NCBI RefSeq assembly: GCF_018320785.1
Contig: NC_054884.1
Span: 19,159,667 to 19,223,666 of the forward strand
Source: Cheilinus undulatus
Taxonomy: Eukaryota > Chordata > Actinopteri > Labriformes > Labridae
Direction: 5' to 3'
DNA length: 64,000 bases
In this document: positions 1 through 11,800 of the stretch, piece after piece
How the letters are laid out: each line of letters starts with the position of its first letter
Position numbering within the stretch: the stretch's first letter is position 1
Translations under genes and position numbers: made by a program
The notes under the pieces: model-generated
Databases searched by the model: none
The model's input: only the letters and a program-made list of their open reading frames with translations
Told to the model about the DNA's origin: nothing

Positions 1-2740
1 ACAAAAGTCGAGTACTTACATGTCTGTAGTCGCCATGTTTCGCGTTATTCCTCGTAGCTGCGCACACGCAATTCGATAGCTGCTACGTCACGTGTTTTGT
101 TGCTCTTACTGGCCCGTAGAGATGTGACTGACAGAACATTCATCCAGTCACACTCTGAGTTTTTTTCAAAGCCTCTGCCTTTTCTCAAACGTTTCTTATT
201 GAAGCTTTCCCAGATGGATGTGGAAACACATCCATCTGGCGTGTCAGGTTATGCAGTTAAAGCACCAGAAATAGTTTCTTATTTGCAGAAAAAGATCAAG
301 GATAGAGCTTAAATGTTAAGTCAACATTAAAGGGATACTTCAACATTTTGGCAAATTTGCCATAATTGCTATAGTCTTAGTAATAGGTACGTTACCTTTA
401 GTTGTTGGTGCAAGCTATTTTTAGATCGGCGGGGCTGAGATGTGAGCTGCTTTGCCAACGCTATTGAGACATATGGTATTTCTGGCTTTCCCTCTTCAAA
501 CTCATCAAATACACAATCCAACAACTCTAAAACGCTCTCGTGGACAAGTTGTGACCTGCACATTCACCACGCTATGAAATAATAAAGTATAATTATGTAA
601 CATTACGACACATGAAGCAAATACTCGGAAACTACTTTCTTGAGTAAACCACTGGGCTGAGTGACACAGTGCGCGCCTCAGGCAGTGCCATAGTTACTTG
701 ATAGTTCTGGCTTTGCATTTGCCTTTAAAACAACTCTGTCTGGTAATGTTCCATGATTATTTCATAAATAAATAAATCATCTTTATGCAGTGCATTATGG
801 AGTTTATCTATATTCTTATAAATTTATTGATATTTAAAGCAAATGTTTGAAAAATTATTCAATGAATTTAAGATCTGTCCTCTTTTTGTGGAGAGTCATG
901 GGGGGGGCAGCACCCTAGCGCCCCCTATTGACCAGCCACCACTGGTATCAGCAAGTACACGAGTTTATGCCCTGATCCGATACCGCTTAGTATAGCTTTA
1001 TATTTTGCTTCATTTAGCCATGCTAAATGTTAGCGCTATAGACCAAAAATCAATTCTTCTTCACTGCCAGAAAGCACTGCATGCACGGGCTACCGTTTTT
1101 AGAACAGCAAAGAAGAACCAGTGGACCCACTGCAGCAGCACAGAATGGTGGCTGTATGACATTTTTCTCTGAATGTGTTCATTAAAATGCCTTCCAGACC
1201 GACGCTGTCATACATGACAAGAAGTGACACGAACAGTGACATTGCTTACTGTATGTCTTATGTGTGCACTTCAACACAACCCATGCTATTAAAGCAGTGA
1301 TGATGGTGTTACAAAACACCAGAAATTATACCAGTGGTGGTCCTGATACCGGTTTTCCACCCACCACTAACAAATCTTTGTATAATTAGACATAGAGCAC
1401 CCTCATATATCCAAGTTGAAAGGATTCTTTTTCATAAATAGCTGTTTAACTTTAAAACTAGCTGTCGTCTGAGGCTCTTTCGTACAAATTGTCAATTATT
1501 TTACTATTAGGGGTCACCCCTGATAAAGGATAAATCATCCCCCTCCCCAATAAAATGCTGAAACTGATGTAAAATTCAACTTTTCTGCAAAATTTAAACA
1601 TGTCAATGAGTATACTACTTTTTTCTTTGCTTGAAATATCGTAACACTCTGCCCACTGTCATTTCAAGTCTAGGGGGCAGAGTTTTCCCATCATGCCCTT
1701 GAGCAGAGTATCAAGATATATTTTAGTGGTAAAAATATGTTTAAATGAGTTTAGATGTTGCCTGTTGTACAGTAATCACTTTTGGGGTTTCTTTGCTCAT
1801 GTTTCTGGAGGATTATTGTTATTTTAGTGTTAAACTTCTGCACCTGGAGTGAAGTTGTCCACTGAGTTGGTCACTTCCTGCCTGTGGAAGGGAATGATTT
1901 TTAGTAAAGATTGGCTTTCAAGTTAGGTTGTGGTCTAGCTCTAAATTTGTCTTTTTCTCCTGCCTTGTCAGAACACACCTGACTTTGCCACAGGTGCTCC
2001 ATGCAAAGTGGCACCCAATCAGGTCTGGAAAGAGCTTTGCGCTGTTAATTATTAACATTATAAATGCTTGAAATTTACATCCAAACTGGAAGAAAATAAC
2101 ACAATGTTGTGGTAAACTGCGCCTTAATGTGTTAAAAAAATCACTGTGCTCAAAATTAACACTTTAAGAAGGATAAAATATTAACACTTCAAAGTGTTAA
2201 TTTAACTCAGAGTCAGTGTGAATTTCACAAACTCTTGATCTGGAAATCCTAAATGGAAAGCTTGTAGGAATCAACCCTTTACACACTAGATGTCTCAGTA
2301 CATTTTTTGGGATTAGCTGCAGTTAATGCAGCCGTCTCATAGTATCAAGTGGAGTAAAAAGCCACGAAATCTGTTTGCAAATACCTGTTGATCCTGCTCT
2401 TAATGCAGGTTATAAGAGGTGGTGAGTGTAAGATTGGTTTGACATGAGATAAAGTGTCGAAATCGGGTCAGTTCTTCTGCATCTCGGTTTATTTCTGTAT
2501 TTCTACGGTGAACACTTGAGCTCAAAAGGTTTAGACAGTCCATTAATCTCATCATAAATGTGCAAGACCTCTTTCGGCACCACCTCACCCTCTTGTCTCT
2601 TCACCTTATCACGCTCTCTCGCTCTGAATGCCTCTCCTCTTGAACTCCTTAAGGGTGTCGTCAGTTTCTCCCACTCTCCTCGCTCACTGGAGGGTGTGGG
2701 TGACTTGAGTTCCAGGAGAGCTTTGAATATCAGAGCGAGG
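1..2740. other. Upstream intergenic DNA, repeat-like
   Basis: No gene is recognised. Positions about 325-720 read like a widely dispersed teleost repeat, starting near AGGGATACTTCAACATTTTGG. Positions 890-1,360 also look repeat-derived. The 71-codon ORF at 97-312 contains a perfect hairpin and matches no protein I know. A distal mybpc2 promoter or enhancer could lie here, but I see no clear muscle-element cluster. Confidence 0.4.
210..239. repeat. Perfect 13-bp inverted repeat with GAAA loop
   Basis: CCAGATGGATGTG at 210-222 is the exact reverse complement of CACATCCATCTGG at 227-239, separated by GAAA. It would form a GNRA-type hairpin in either RNA strand. It sits in probably transposon-derived sequence. 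Confidence 0.9.
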
Positions 2741-2742
2741 GG

Positions 2743-2752
2743 AAATAAAAGG
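2743..2752 (+). promoter_or_regulatory. mybpc2: Possible TATA-like element of mybpc2
   Basis: AAATAAAAGG lies about 60 bp before the ATG, in a G/A-rich stretch free of repeats. A start site near 2,770-2,780 would give a short leader of about 35 nt, so the first coding exon may also be the first exon. This is inferred from position only. An upstream non-coding exon is not excluded. Confidence 0.35.
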
Positions 2753-2811
2753 AATAAGCACCGTGAGCCCCTCAGTCCTACGGCAAGCAAAGAGAGGACA
2801 CAGGAATAACC

Positions 2812-2833
2812 ATGCCTGCGCCAGTCCCTGCAG
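2812..2833 (+). CDS. mybpc2: mybpc2 exon 1 (start codon)
   Basis: Encodes MPAPVPA and ends phase 1 at CAG|GTATGC. The context AATAACC-ATG-C is acceptable. It joins in frame to the A/P/K/E-rich mini-exons that follow, as in the MYBPC2 N-tail. Confidence 0.85.
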
Positions 2834-5800
2834 GTATGCACATACTTCAAATTAAATGTAATTAGACTGGAGACAGGGGATTTAGAGGCAGTGTTTATCC
2901 TTAACATTCTGTCGTCTGGTTTGGTTGAAGTTTTCGGTAAAGTATACTTATTTCAAAGATAGTATACTTCATAACTGAGGATGCTGCGAGAGTGGATGGA
3001 TGCATAAATGCAAATGATTGTTTTTATAGGAAGTTTTATTGTGTCTGAGTTTGGTTATTAAATATATTTTAGGCATAGAAATTAAAAAGTGCAATGATAT
3101 GACAAGATTAAACACACTATTAAGTTTGTCATGTACATGTGGTACAAGTTTATGAATGTGGTGTAAATGGAAGAAAGATTTTGGAGGAAAAAAGTCTTAG
3201 TTAAAGTTCTATAGATGAAGTTTGGGTGTTGTCAGGTGGGGTTAGGGGTTAGCTTAACCCCATGTGACCTAAAGCAGTTGTTTACTGCGCCTGAGGAAAG
3301 CATAAATATCAGATGATCTCATCGCACTGTAACTTAAATGTGCAAGTAAGGCAGCTTTCAATCTGCTCAAAATGAACTGTACATTCAATACAACCTGTAC
3401 ATCATGGAGTAATAAAGTAAAAACAAAAATGACATCCTAAAACCTTTACAACATGATCCTACAGTATTAAAAAATGTCCTGTCCTAATTACTCAGAGAAA
3501 GTAAATATCTCATAGAGACATACAGTGCTTAGCAAATTTATTAGACCACCTGTCATATTTGTCTCAAAGACCATCCAGCATCATGAAGTGCTTTAATGCG
3601 GACTCTTTCATTTTCAGCAAGCTCTCCACATTTTACCATTTTGAACAGGAATGAGGAATTTCAAACTGGATTCACCCAAATTTGAGCCGGCTCACTGGGC
3701 TTCTCTGAGAAGTCAGAAATTAATCAAGCATAACATTCAACCACTAAAACTCATTTTTCTGTTCAGGAATGCAAGTAAATAACTATAATTTGACACATTA
3801 ATCAAGAAATAATAATGTGCTTTACTATTTTTTCAGTTTATTTGTAAATCAGTACATTTGAAAATTCATGGATAACAATAATAATTATATTTTAGCATTA
3901 AAAATATCATTTTGGTTAAAGAGCTTCTACATATTGATGTATTAACCATTGCAGAAACATAAAAAATTATTTTGGTAATTACCAATGCTGTTAATTTAGG
4001 GCAGCTGTGGCATAAACCTTACTTTGGTTAGGGTTAGGGTGGTCTAAAATTTTGTTAAGCACTGTACATTCTCTCTCTTTGCCTCCTTGTTGTCATCTGT
4101 CGGTGCAAAGTATCTCCTAGGTCGTAAATAATTCTGTAGCCAGTGCTGTCATGACGTCACCAGGGGTCAGTATGTTAATGACATCAGCTCAGAGAGCACA
4201 ATATTGTTTACCTAACTGGCAATCTGCCGGAGACAGCTGTCGGGAAGTGAGTGCAGCAGGTTCAGGGGTAAATAATGCTGCTGCTGTACATACAGTCTGT
4301 GATTTAACGATGCCAGATATAGGAAGCTGGCTGAGGTTTCATGCTAGCTACTGTATATAAAAGTATGAAGTTATCACCAAAAGTACAATATCCACAGAGT
4401 AAACTTACGCGTAAAAGACAGAAGGATTAAGGCATTTGCAGTTTCCATCAATGTGTTTCTTATAGAGCCAAGGGATGCACGACATTGGCTTTTTGCAGAT
4501 ATTTACAGATTCATTTTAGCCGATGTTATTCAGACCTAAAACTTACACAGTCCTTTAACGCAGTTTAAGGTTTGAGGATAAACAGAGAAACAAACTTTAG
4601 TTAGTTTCAACTTTAGTTTCATGTGTTTTAAAATGCATGAATTTCTTGCACATATAGCTGCAAGTGCAGCAAGCAAAAGTTACTTCCTACAAAGGTAAAG
4701 ATGGGAGAATTAAACAAGGACAAAAACAGGATTCTGGTTAAGAAATGCCAGTGTCCTAACACTGCACATCTAAAACCCTGTTATCAATAAAGTTGGGACG
4801 CTAAGTACAGTTGAAAACCTACCTCGGCCAAGAATTTGGCAACACTCAAACACTGATTTCTACATTTCCTAAATACTACAGAGTATTGTGAAATGTGAGT
4901 TAAAAGTTACACAGTGGTGAACATGACCCTGTCCTAACTTTTATGTAACATGTTCCTGGCATCAAATTCAAAAATGGGCTCATCATTTTCCAAAAAACAA
5001 TGACATTTTTCAGTTTAAACATTGATAGTGATGGGTTTGAGCAAATATAGTAGAGTTTTAATGTTTTGAAATTCATCAAACTCTGTTTTTTTTTTCATTT
5101 TTTACACAATGACCAATGTTCGTTTTTGGAAACAAGGTTGTATAAAATGAAATTAAACAGGGGTATAGGCTTTCTTGAATGCAGCAAAGTGTTTGTTTTA
5201 GGGAAAGCCTTTGACCTAAAATGTAACTATATAAAAGACCAATAAGGACCAAAAATGTACTTGTCAGTTTTGTTTATATTTTCAAGATTTGTTTCGAGGC
5301 TTCATGCCTTTATTTAAAATGACTTTAGGACCAACGTGAACTTGATCACCTGCTTGGAGTTCAGCTTCTGTACATGTGCCACAACCCAATCATCACGCTT
5401 TCCTTAGAAATAAAATGTTTATCTGAACTTGTAAGAGGAAATATTTCTACATCAGGTGGTTTTGACTACAAACAAATTAAATACTCTTGGTAAGAATTTG
5501 GTTTTTGAGGTGAAAAATGTCCCTTTAGTCCTTGACAAGTGTGACTTTCTCATAAACAGTCGTCTGCTGTCCTTCGTCTTCCAGGAGCCATCTTTCCTAA
5601 CCTTTGGCCCTGAGTAGCTGTAAATCATTGGCGTGACTGAAACCTTAGAAAACACACTGTCATAGCAGATGAGTCAGTCAGATGAGCTGAGTTTTCTGCC
5701 ATAACTGTGGGAAGAGTGTTGAGCTTTAAAACCCATCCATCTAAGTTTTACACCCACTGTGCAGTGATTGTAGATGTTATCGGCTTTGTTGGCCTTGTTA

Positions 5801-8800
5801 GCACATAACTTCTAATTCTCCGTTGCTTTCTCTCCACATTTGTTCCTGTGATAATCTTTTGTACAAATCCAGGCAAGGCTGAGTTTTATTTATGGTCCGA
5901 GAAACATAAGCAGGCAGTATTAATCTTATATGGATACGATTAATCTTTGCTCACTGCATGTCTTCATCATCTGCCGCTTTTTTTATATCAAGCTATGAGC
6001 TGCAAAGCTTCAGGTATGAGGGTCGGATATCCAGCCAATGTCTCCAAGCTTTATTTTAAATTTTTTTCAGTGCTCAATGTCTGAATACAGTAATATGATA
6101 CATAAATCACGGCATATTCAGCCTAATTTAACAATGTAACATCCATATTTTGCCACATCCTCAATTATTTCTGCATTTACACCCAACATGAGTCGAAACA
6201 GTCTCTGTGCTGCAGCTAGATCCCGCCCTCAGCTGAAAGCTAAAAATACTCTGCAATAACCCCTGACCTTTTCCTCTTTATTTTTTTTTTCTTCATAAGA
6301 TCATAGGGTTTCAAACACGCGAGCGTATCAGGTTTTGCTGTAACCCTTCTGTGGTCCCAGCTGAGATAAACCATTACATAATCCGTCACTTTCATCCAGA
6401 ACGTTCCCTCATGGTCAGCAGGCCTGATGATACCTCCTGAATGTGATGTTGCTCCAAAGTCATCAATTAAGTGTACTGTGATAGTTTCCTTCTCTGTGGT
6501 TGGAAGTGATGCTTTAATTTATGGTTGGAATAATTTTTTATTATTGTGAGCGAATGAAATACTGTTGTAGCGGGTTAAACCAGAACTATGGGGATGCTCA
6601 CCCATAACCCTTAAACTGATCTACTGACAGACACTACACAACAAAATCTACAATACAGTTTAAAAGGATCTTCTCCAGCATATTTAAAGTGTCTCTTGAA
6701 AATATAATATGAGACTGGGTTTGGGTCACTGAGTAGAGCAGGCGCCCATATACAAAGGCTATAACAGTGATCATGGGATCAATCACGGTCTCTGAGCTAT
6801 CTGGTCCACGTCTCCCCCCCCACTCTCTCTACCAATGTTTCCTGTATCTCTTGAGCTGACCTATTCAAATAAGGGCCAAAAATCCCCCCAAAATAGTCAA
6901 GGTCAGATGAAGATCTTATTACGATTACAACCAAAAATACGGCAATTTTATTTTTTCAATTCTGGCATCGCATGTGGCATCAACATTTTATTCTTTCTTC
7001 AAAAGTATCAGTATCAATAAAATTACATCAAAAAGTATCTGTATTGGTATTGAATTAAAAGAATTGGTATCGCCCATCTCTAATGCAAATATCTTGTTCC
7101 AGATTTAAATTACATTAAAGACCCTGTGAAGTGAAATCCAAAGTTTTTGTCTTAACACTCTAGATGTGTTGGAATATGGGTGCTGTAAACATGTGAAAAC
7201 ACTGAGATCTACATGTGACTGAATTCTGGATTGTAGGCCATTTCACCTCTTTCCTGGCCTGGTTGCATGTGGGCGGGGCCAATATGTTGGCTCACGATGT
7301 CATGAGCCCACAGTAGGGAATGACCCCGCCCCTCTAACACTACAATATTGTGGAAGGAAGCAGTCACCTGGAGCAGGGACTAATGGGATTATTTTGTGCA
7401 AAGGAATTTACTTTTGTACCTTTCTATAATGTTCATGTTTCATTGCAAAGTTATAATTATGCATGTTTTGTTTATTGGTTCATGTTTTTTGGGAAAAATA
7501 TTTTTCCAAGTATGACGCCATGAGTGAGGGGGTTAATGCTGCAGACTACCCTGCCTGTATGTGTCTTTATCTGTGGTTCTAAATAAAAGATAGCTGCTAA
7601 TGCTTACTGCATGAGGGCTTGTTCAACTCATTTAACTTATCTATTAGCCACTCCTCATCACAGTTTGCCACAATCTAACATCACAGAGCAGTTCATCTCA
7701 GTATAGTCTGTTGGACTGTACTGAGCCACGGTGGTCTATGGATCATTTGAATCATCATAGCAGAGATTTGAACAGACTTAGTCTCTTCTTCTAAGGTCAA
7801 CAAAAGGTCAAGAGACAGGCTAATGGCGTGAGTGCTTTCCTCCATTCAGATTGTAACATTTTTAAAACCTGAGGATCATATTCCTCCTGAGTGGGCGTGG
7901 CTTCAGCTCCTTCAACAGACACGCCCCCACCATCCTAGAGCAGATTTTACTGCCTCATTTTTCATGATTTGAAGCTCAATTTTATAAACTTGGAGATGCT
8001 TTATTTGAGTTAAATTTGACCTGGGGGTTCATAACACAGTGATCTATCATACGACAAACCTAAATACAGATTTATTTTTACTTCACAGGGTTTTTAAGGT
8101 TAAGGCAGCATATAGTCAAAAACATTCAAGCCTTATACACTTCTGATGTTTAGCCTGCAGCAACGTTATCCCAACATTATTTTACACTAAAATATAATGT
8201 CGACACGCCATTTATTTTACATCACTGTACTCCTTAATATTAAGTTCATATGCCGCTTATTTACATCACTTTACACCTTAATATAAGGTCAATAAGCCAC
8301 CTATTCCACGTCACTTTACTCCTGTTCATATGCCACTTATTCTACATTACGTTACTCCTTAATAATATGTTCATATGCCACTTACTCTACATCTCTTTAC
8401 GGCTTAATATTTTGTAAATACACCAATTACCCTACATCACTGTAATATAACGTCAGCATGCCACTTACTCTGTTTCACTTTCCATCTTATTAAAAGGCCA
8501 ATATGCCATTCATTCTACATTACTTTGCTCCATAATATTATGTCAGCGCACCTAATATTCTACATCTCTTTACTCCTTTATATCTGGTCAATATGCCACT
8601 TATTCTACAACCCTTTAGATATTAATATAATGTTAATACACCACTTACTCTACATCACTTTTTTTTATACAACTATCATTGGAAAAGTTAGATGTAAATA
8701 GTGGTTTGAAATATTTTTCTCAAGAGCATGCAGTGTATGGATATTCTACACTAATAAATCAAAGCTCTTAATTACCTTTCAGCATAGTTTATTGCTTAAA

Positions 8801-11800
8801 ACTGGCATACGCTGTCATGTGGCTCAATTTCCCATTAAATGAATCAACTCTATACCAGGTACTGTAACTTGATAAAAGTGTTACTCATATCTCTGGGTAA
8901 AACACATTCAAAATGTATTAAGTTATGTGGCTGTGATATCATTATTAACTTCGTGGCATACTGTAAAGGGACACCCAAGGGTCCTCATAGCTTTGATAAG
9001 GCCAGGTCACCCAATATCTTTGTTTATGTCTGAGTCATTACAGGCGGCTATAAATCAAGGTGTTGGCTTGAGACATGGAGGTAAACAAAAACAGTGAGGC
9101 AAAGACCAGTAGTGTACTTTAACTGACCATGACAACCTTCAAACAGCAAGTCCTACTCCTGCCTCACAGTCTGCTAAAGACAACCCAAGGGTAACTGAGG
9201 ACAAAGATAGATAGTATGAGGATGACTGAAAGCTTTATATGGAAAATGGGGGAAAATGAAAGAAACAGACCAGAATACATTCAAGAGGCACACTATTAAT
9301 CATCCATCTACAGCCATTCAGACAAGTTCTCGGAAACTGTAGAAAGCCTCTGAGGAGGATATTTAAAAAGAGAGGAACAGCTGTTTAGAAGTTCATTACC
9401 CAGCTCTATCACAAACTTGTTGAAAATGATCAAGATTCTCACCCTGGGGGGGACTGAATTAGCAGAAGAAGATGCAGATTTGCACTTGGTGCAGGTGTTA
9501 AACCCACTCACAGGGTGTAGGACGCACTTGGAACAGTCTTCACGGGTATATCATTTACATTTACATGCTATTTACATATGTCCTCTTGTACTGACCAAAA
9601 CAAGCTTTGTCCCTGTTTGAGGATAGTTATTATACTTGGAGCCATGTATGAAAATGCTGCTGAAGACAGTGACTATGAAAAAAAAAAAGATTTTGCTTTA
9701 AGATTAGCCTAGCAAAATGTAATTTAAAGAATAAAGCCATAAAAAAAAAAATCATTACATAATCAAAAGACCAGATTAATTTCAGCAATTTTAGCCCAAC
9801 GTTTGCACTAAACCTTAACTGAATTGTAAAGCAACTGAGGTCAAGCCCATCTGCCTATTCAAGGAAACTTTATTCAGCATAAGAGAACGTGGCTCAGCTA
9901 CAAGTAAGGTCACAAGACACCGCCCTTGGCCTTTACCAGCTACGGTTGTGACCCCTTCCCCAAGAGACTGTCTCTCAAGGAGTAGGGTATATTATCTGCC
10001 TCTATTTCTGGGGGGAATTTTCCTTTTACCAGATTTAGGCCTCAACAATTACACCGCCCAGTTCCCCATACACCACAAATTGACTGTCATCATCCAGAGG
10101 TCCACTTTGAGCAAAGGGAAACGTCTTGCCAGTCAGTGAAGACGGTGTGTTAAATTTCATTAGTATCACTTTCAAAGGTTCATGCCAAAGGATTACACGG
10201 CTTAATGGAAACTTCTTAGGTGGCCATTTCATAGACTATAAATCCTTTTAACTCATAAATAGAAAACAGGTGATCACTGCAAGAGAGTTTCAATGTGAAA
10301 GAAACATTTGAGTATTTAAACTTTAAATCAGTCATTTTATACCATTTATTTAACATCCAGGTTAATATGATAAGACATGGAATGTAAACTCAGGCCAAAA
10401 GTCCATCATTTCTAATCAAAGACATGTTATATTTTCACTACTATTCTACCCTGTATGGCCTAGGGATTTGTCCGATTAGTTTGCCAAATAATTAAATATC
10501 AGATTACCTTCCAGTCATCACCAGCCACTTATACTAATACTTCCTATTAATTCAGGCTATTAATGCAAGTCAATGCTTAGCTAAGCTGTGGCACAGCAGC
10601 TGTGGCTGTAGCTCCACATAAGTTTTCTTTTTCTGCTCTACTACAAGGATGTAAACCAATATAATGGACACATGGCATTATGTAATATAGACCAGTTTGG
10701 CAGTGTTTTGTTTGAGAAAAAGCATATAGGCTATATCAGGCTAAACTTGTGTATAACAACTTTCTTGGAGCAATGCTGGTATGGCTAACGGGAGCAACAC
10801 CGTAAACCAATTTGACAATGCTTACCCAAGTGGCAACCTCCTGTCCAGAAAAATGAAGCCAATGTGGAAGTGCAAAAAATTAGAGTACAGCGAGTGGGCA
10901 CCTGTTAAAAAGCCAGTTTTTACACCAGAAATAAACTGGTTTACAGCCTGGTTCAAAAAACAAACATGTCTCATTAGCTAATGTCTTCATGTGCTCTCAC
11001 TGTACAGGGGGTGAATTTTTTTTTGTACCACAATGGTTTAGATTCTATTTAGGAAAAACCTCACTGCCGACTGATTGGCATGTCTCATTTGATTGACAGA
11101 TAGCTCGACAGGCAGAAGCTACATTTCTGTCGACCAGAATGCTAGCTAGCTAGCTGACAGGAAGTTGAGCTTAGTGGGCGGGCCATTAGATTGATCCAAA
11201 GTTCAGTTGAGACCGCGATTTCAATATGGAAGCCCCCACGGATTGGCTTCAAGAGCTGTTTGAGTCCGCCTATTGTAAGCAGATGGCTAACATCCAATTC
11301 TTTCTACAGTCTATGCGCTTACCTGTACATACAATGATACTGTATGTCATGTTAAATTAATAATGACAAATTTATGTTGTTTTTTTTTTTTTTTGCATTA
11401 TCTTTAGTCAAATAGTCTGGATTTAGATCTGCATCTAATCATCTTTGAAAGCAGGGTCCTAGAAACATCGCTAGCATTATGGTATGTAGCAGTTAAACTT
11501 GACCTTGAAGATGATGCAATGATGTCACATGGGTTATGGACTACCATTAAAGTCTTGTTTCTGTACATTGGTTCATGGATTTGGAAGTTAGTATACTTGA
11601 GTGGGATGGGCCAATAGTTAAAAATAATTTTACAATGAGAAAATTAGGGGGAAAACACAAATATAAAAGTGGCATGTTTAAAGATTTCTTTTCAAGGGGT
11701 TTTGCTTTTAGTTTGACTGGACAGGATTATGGATAACATAGAAAATCCCAGAGAGAGAAGAGGGGCCTACCAACTTGGAGGACTAGCTTTGATACATGGG

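Noticed and set aside
97..312. 71-codon ORF near the left edge
   Set aside because: No recognised family, no splice or promoter context, surrounded by repeat-like DNA. It might be a transposon protein remnant, but I cannot support that.
4027..4042. Telomere-like TTAGGG words (also near 24,640 and 57,735)
   Set aside because: Only two or three units each, inside mobile elements. Not an interstitial telomere array.
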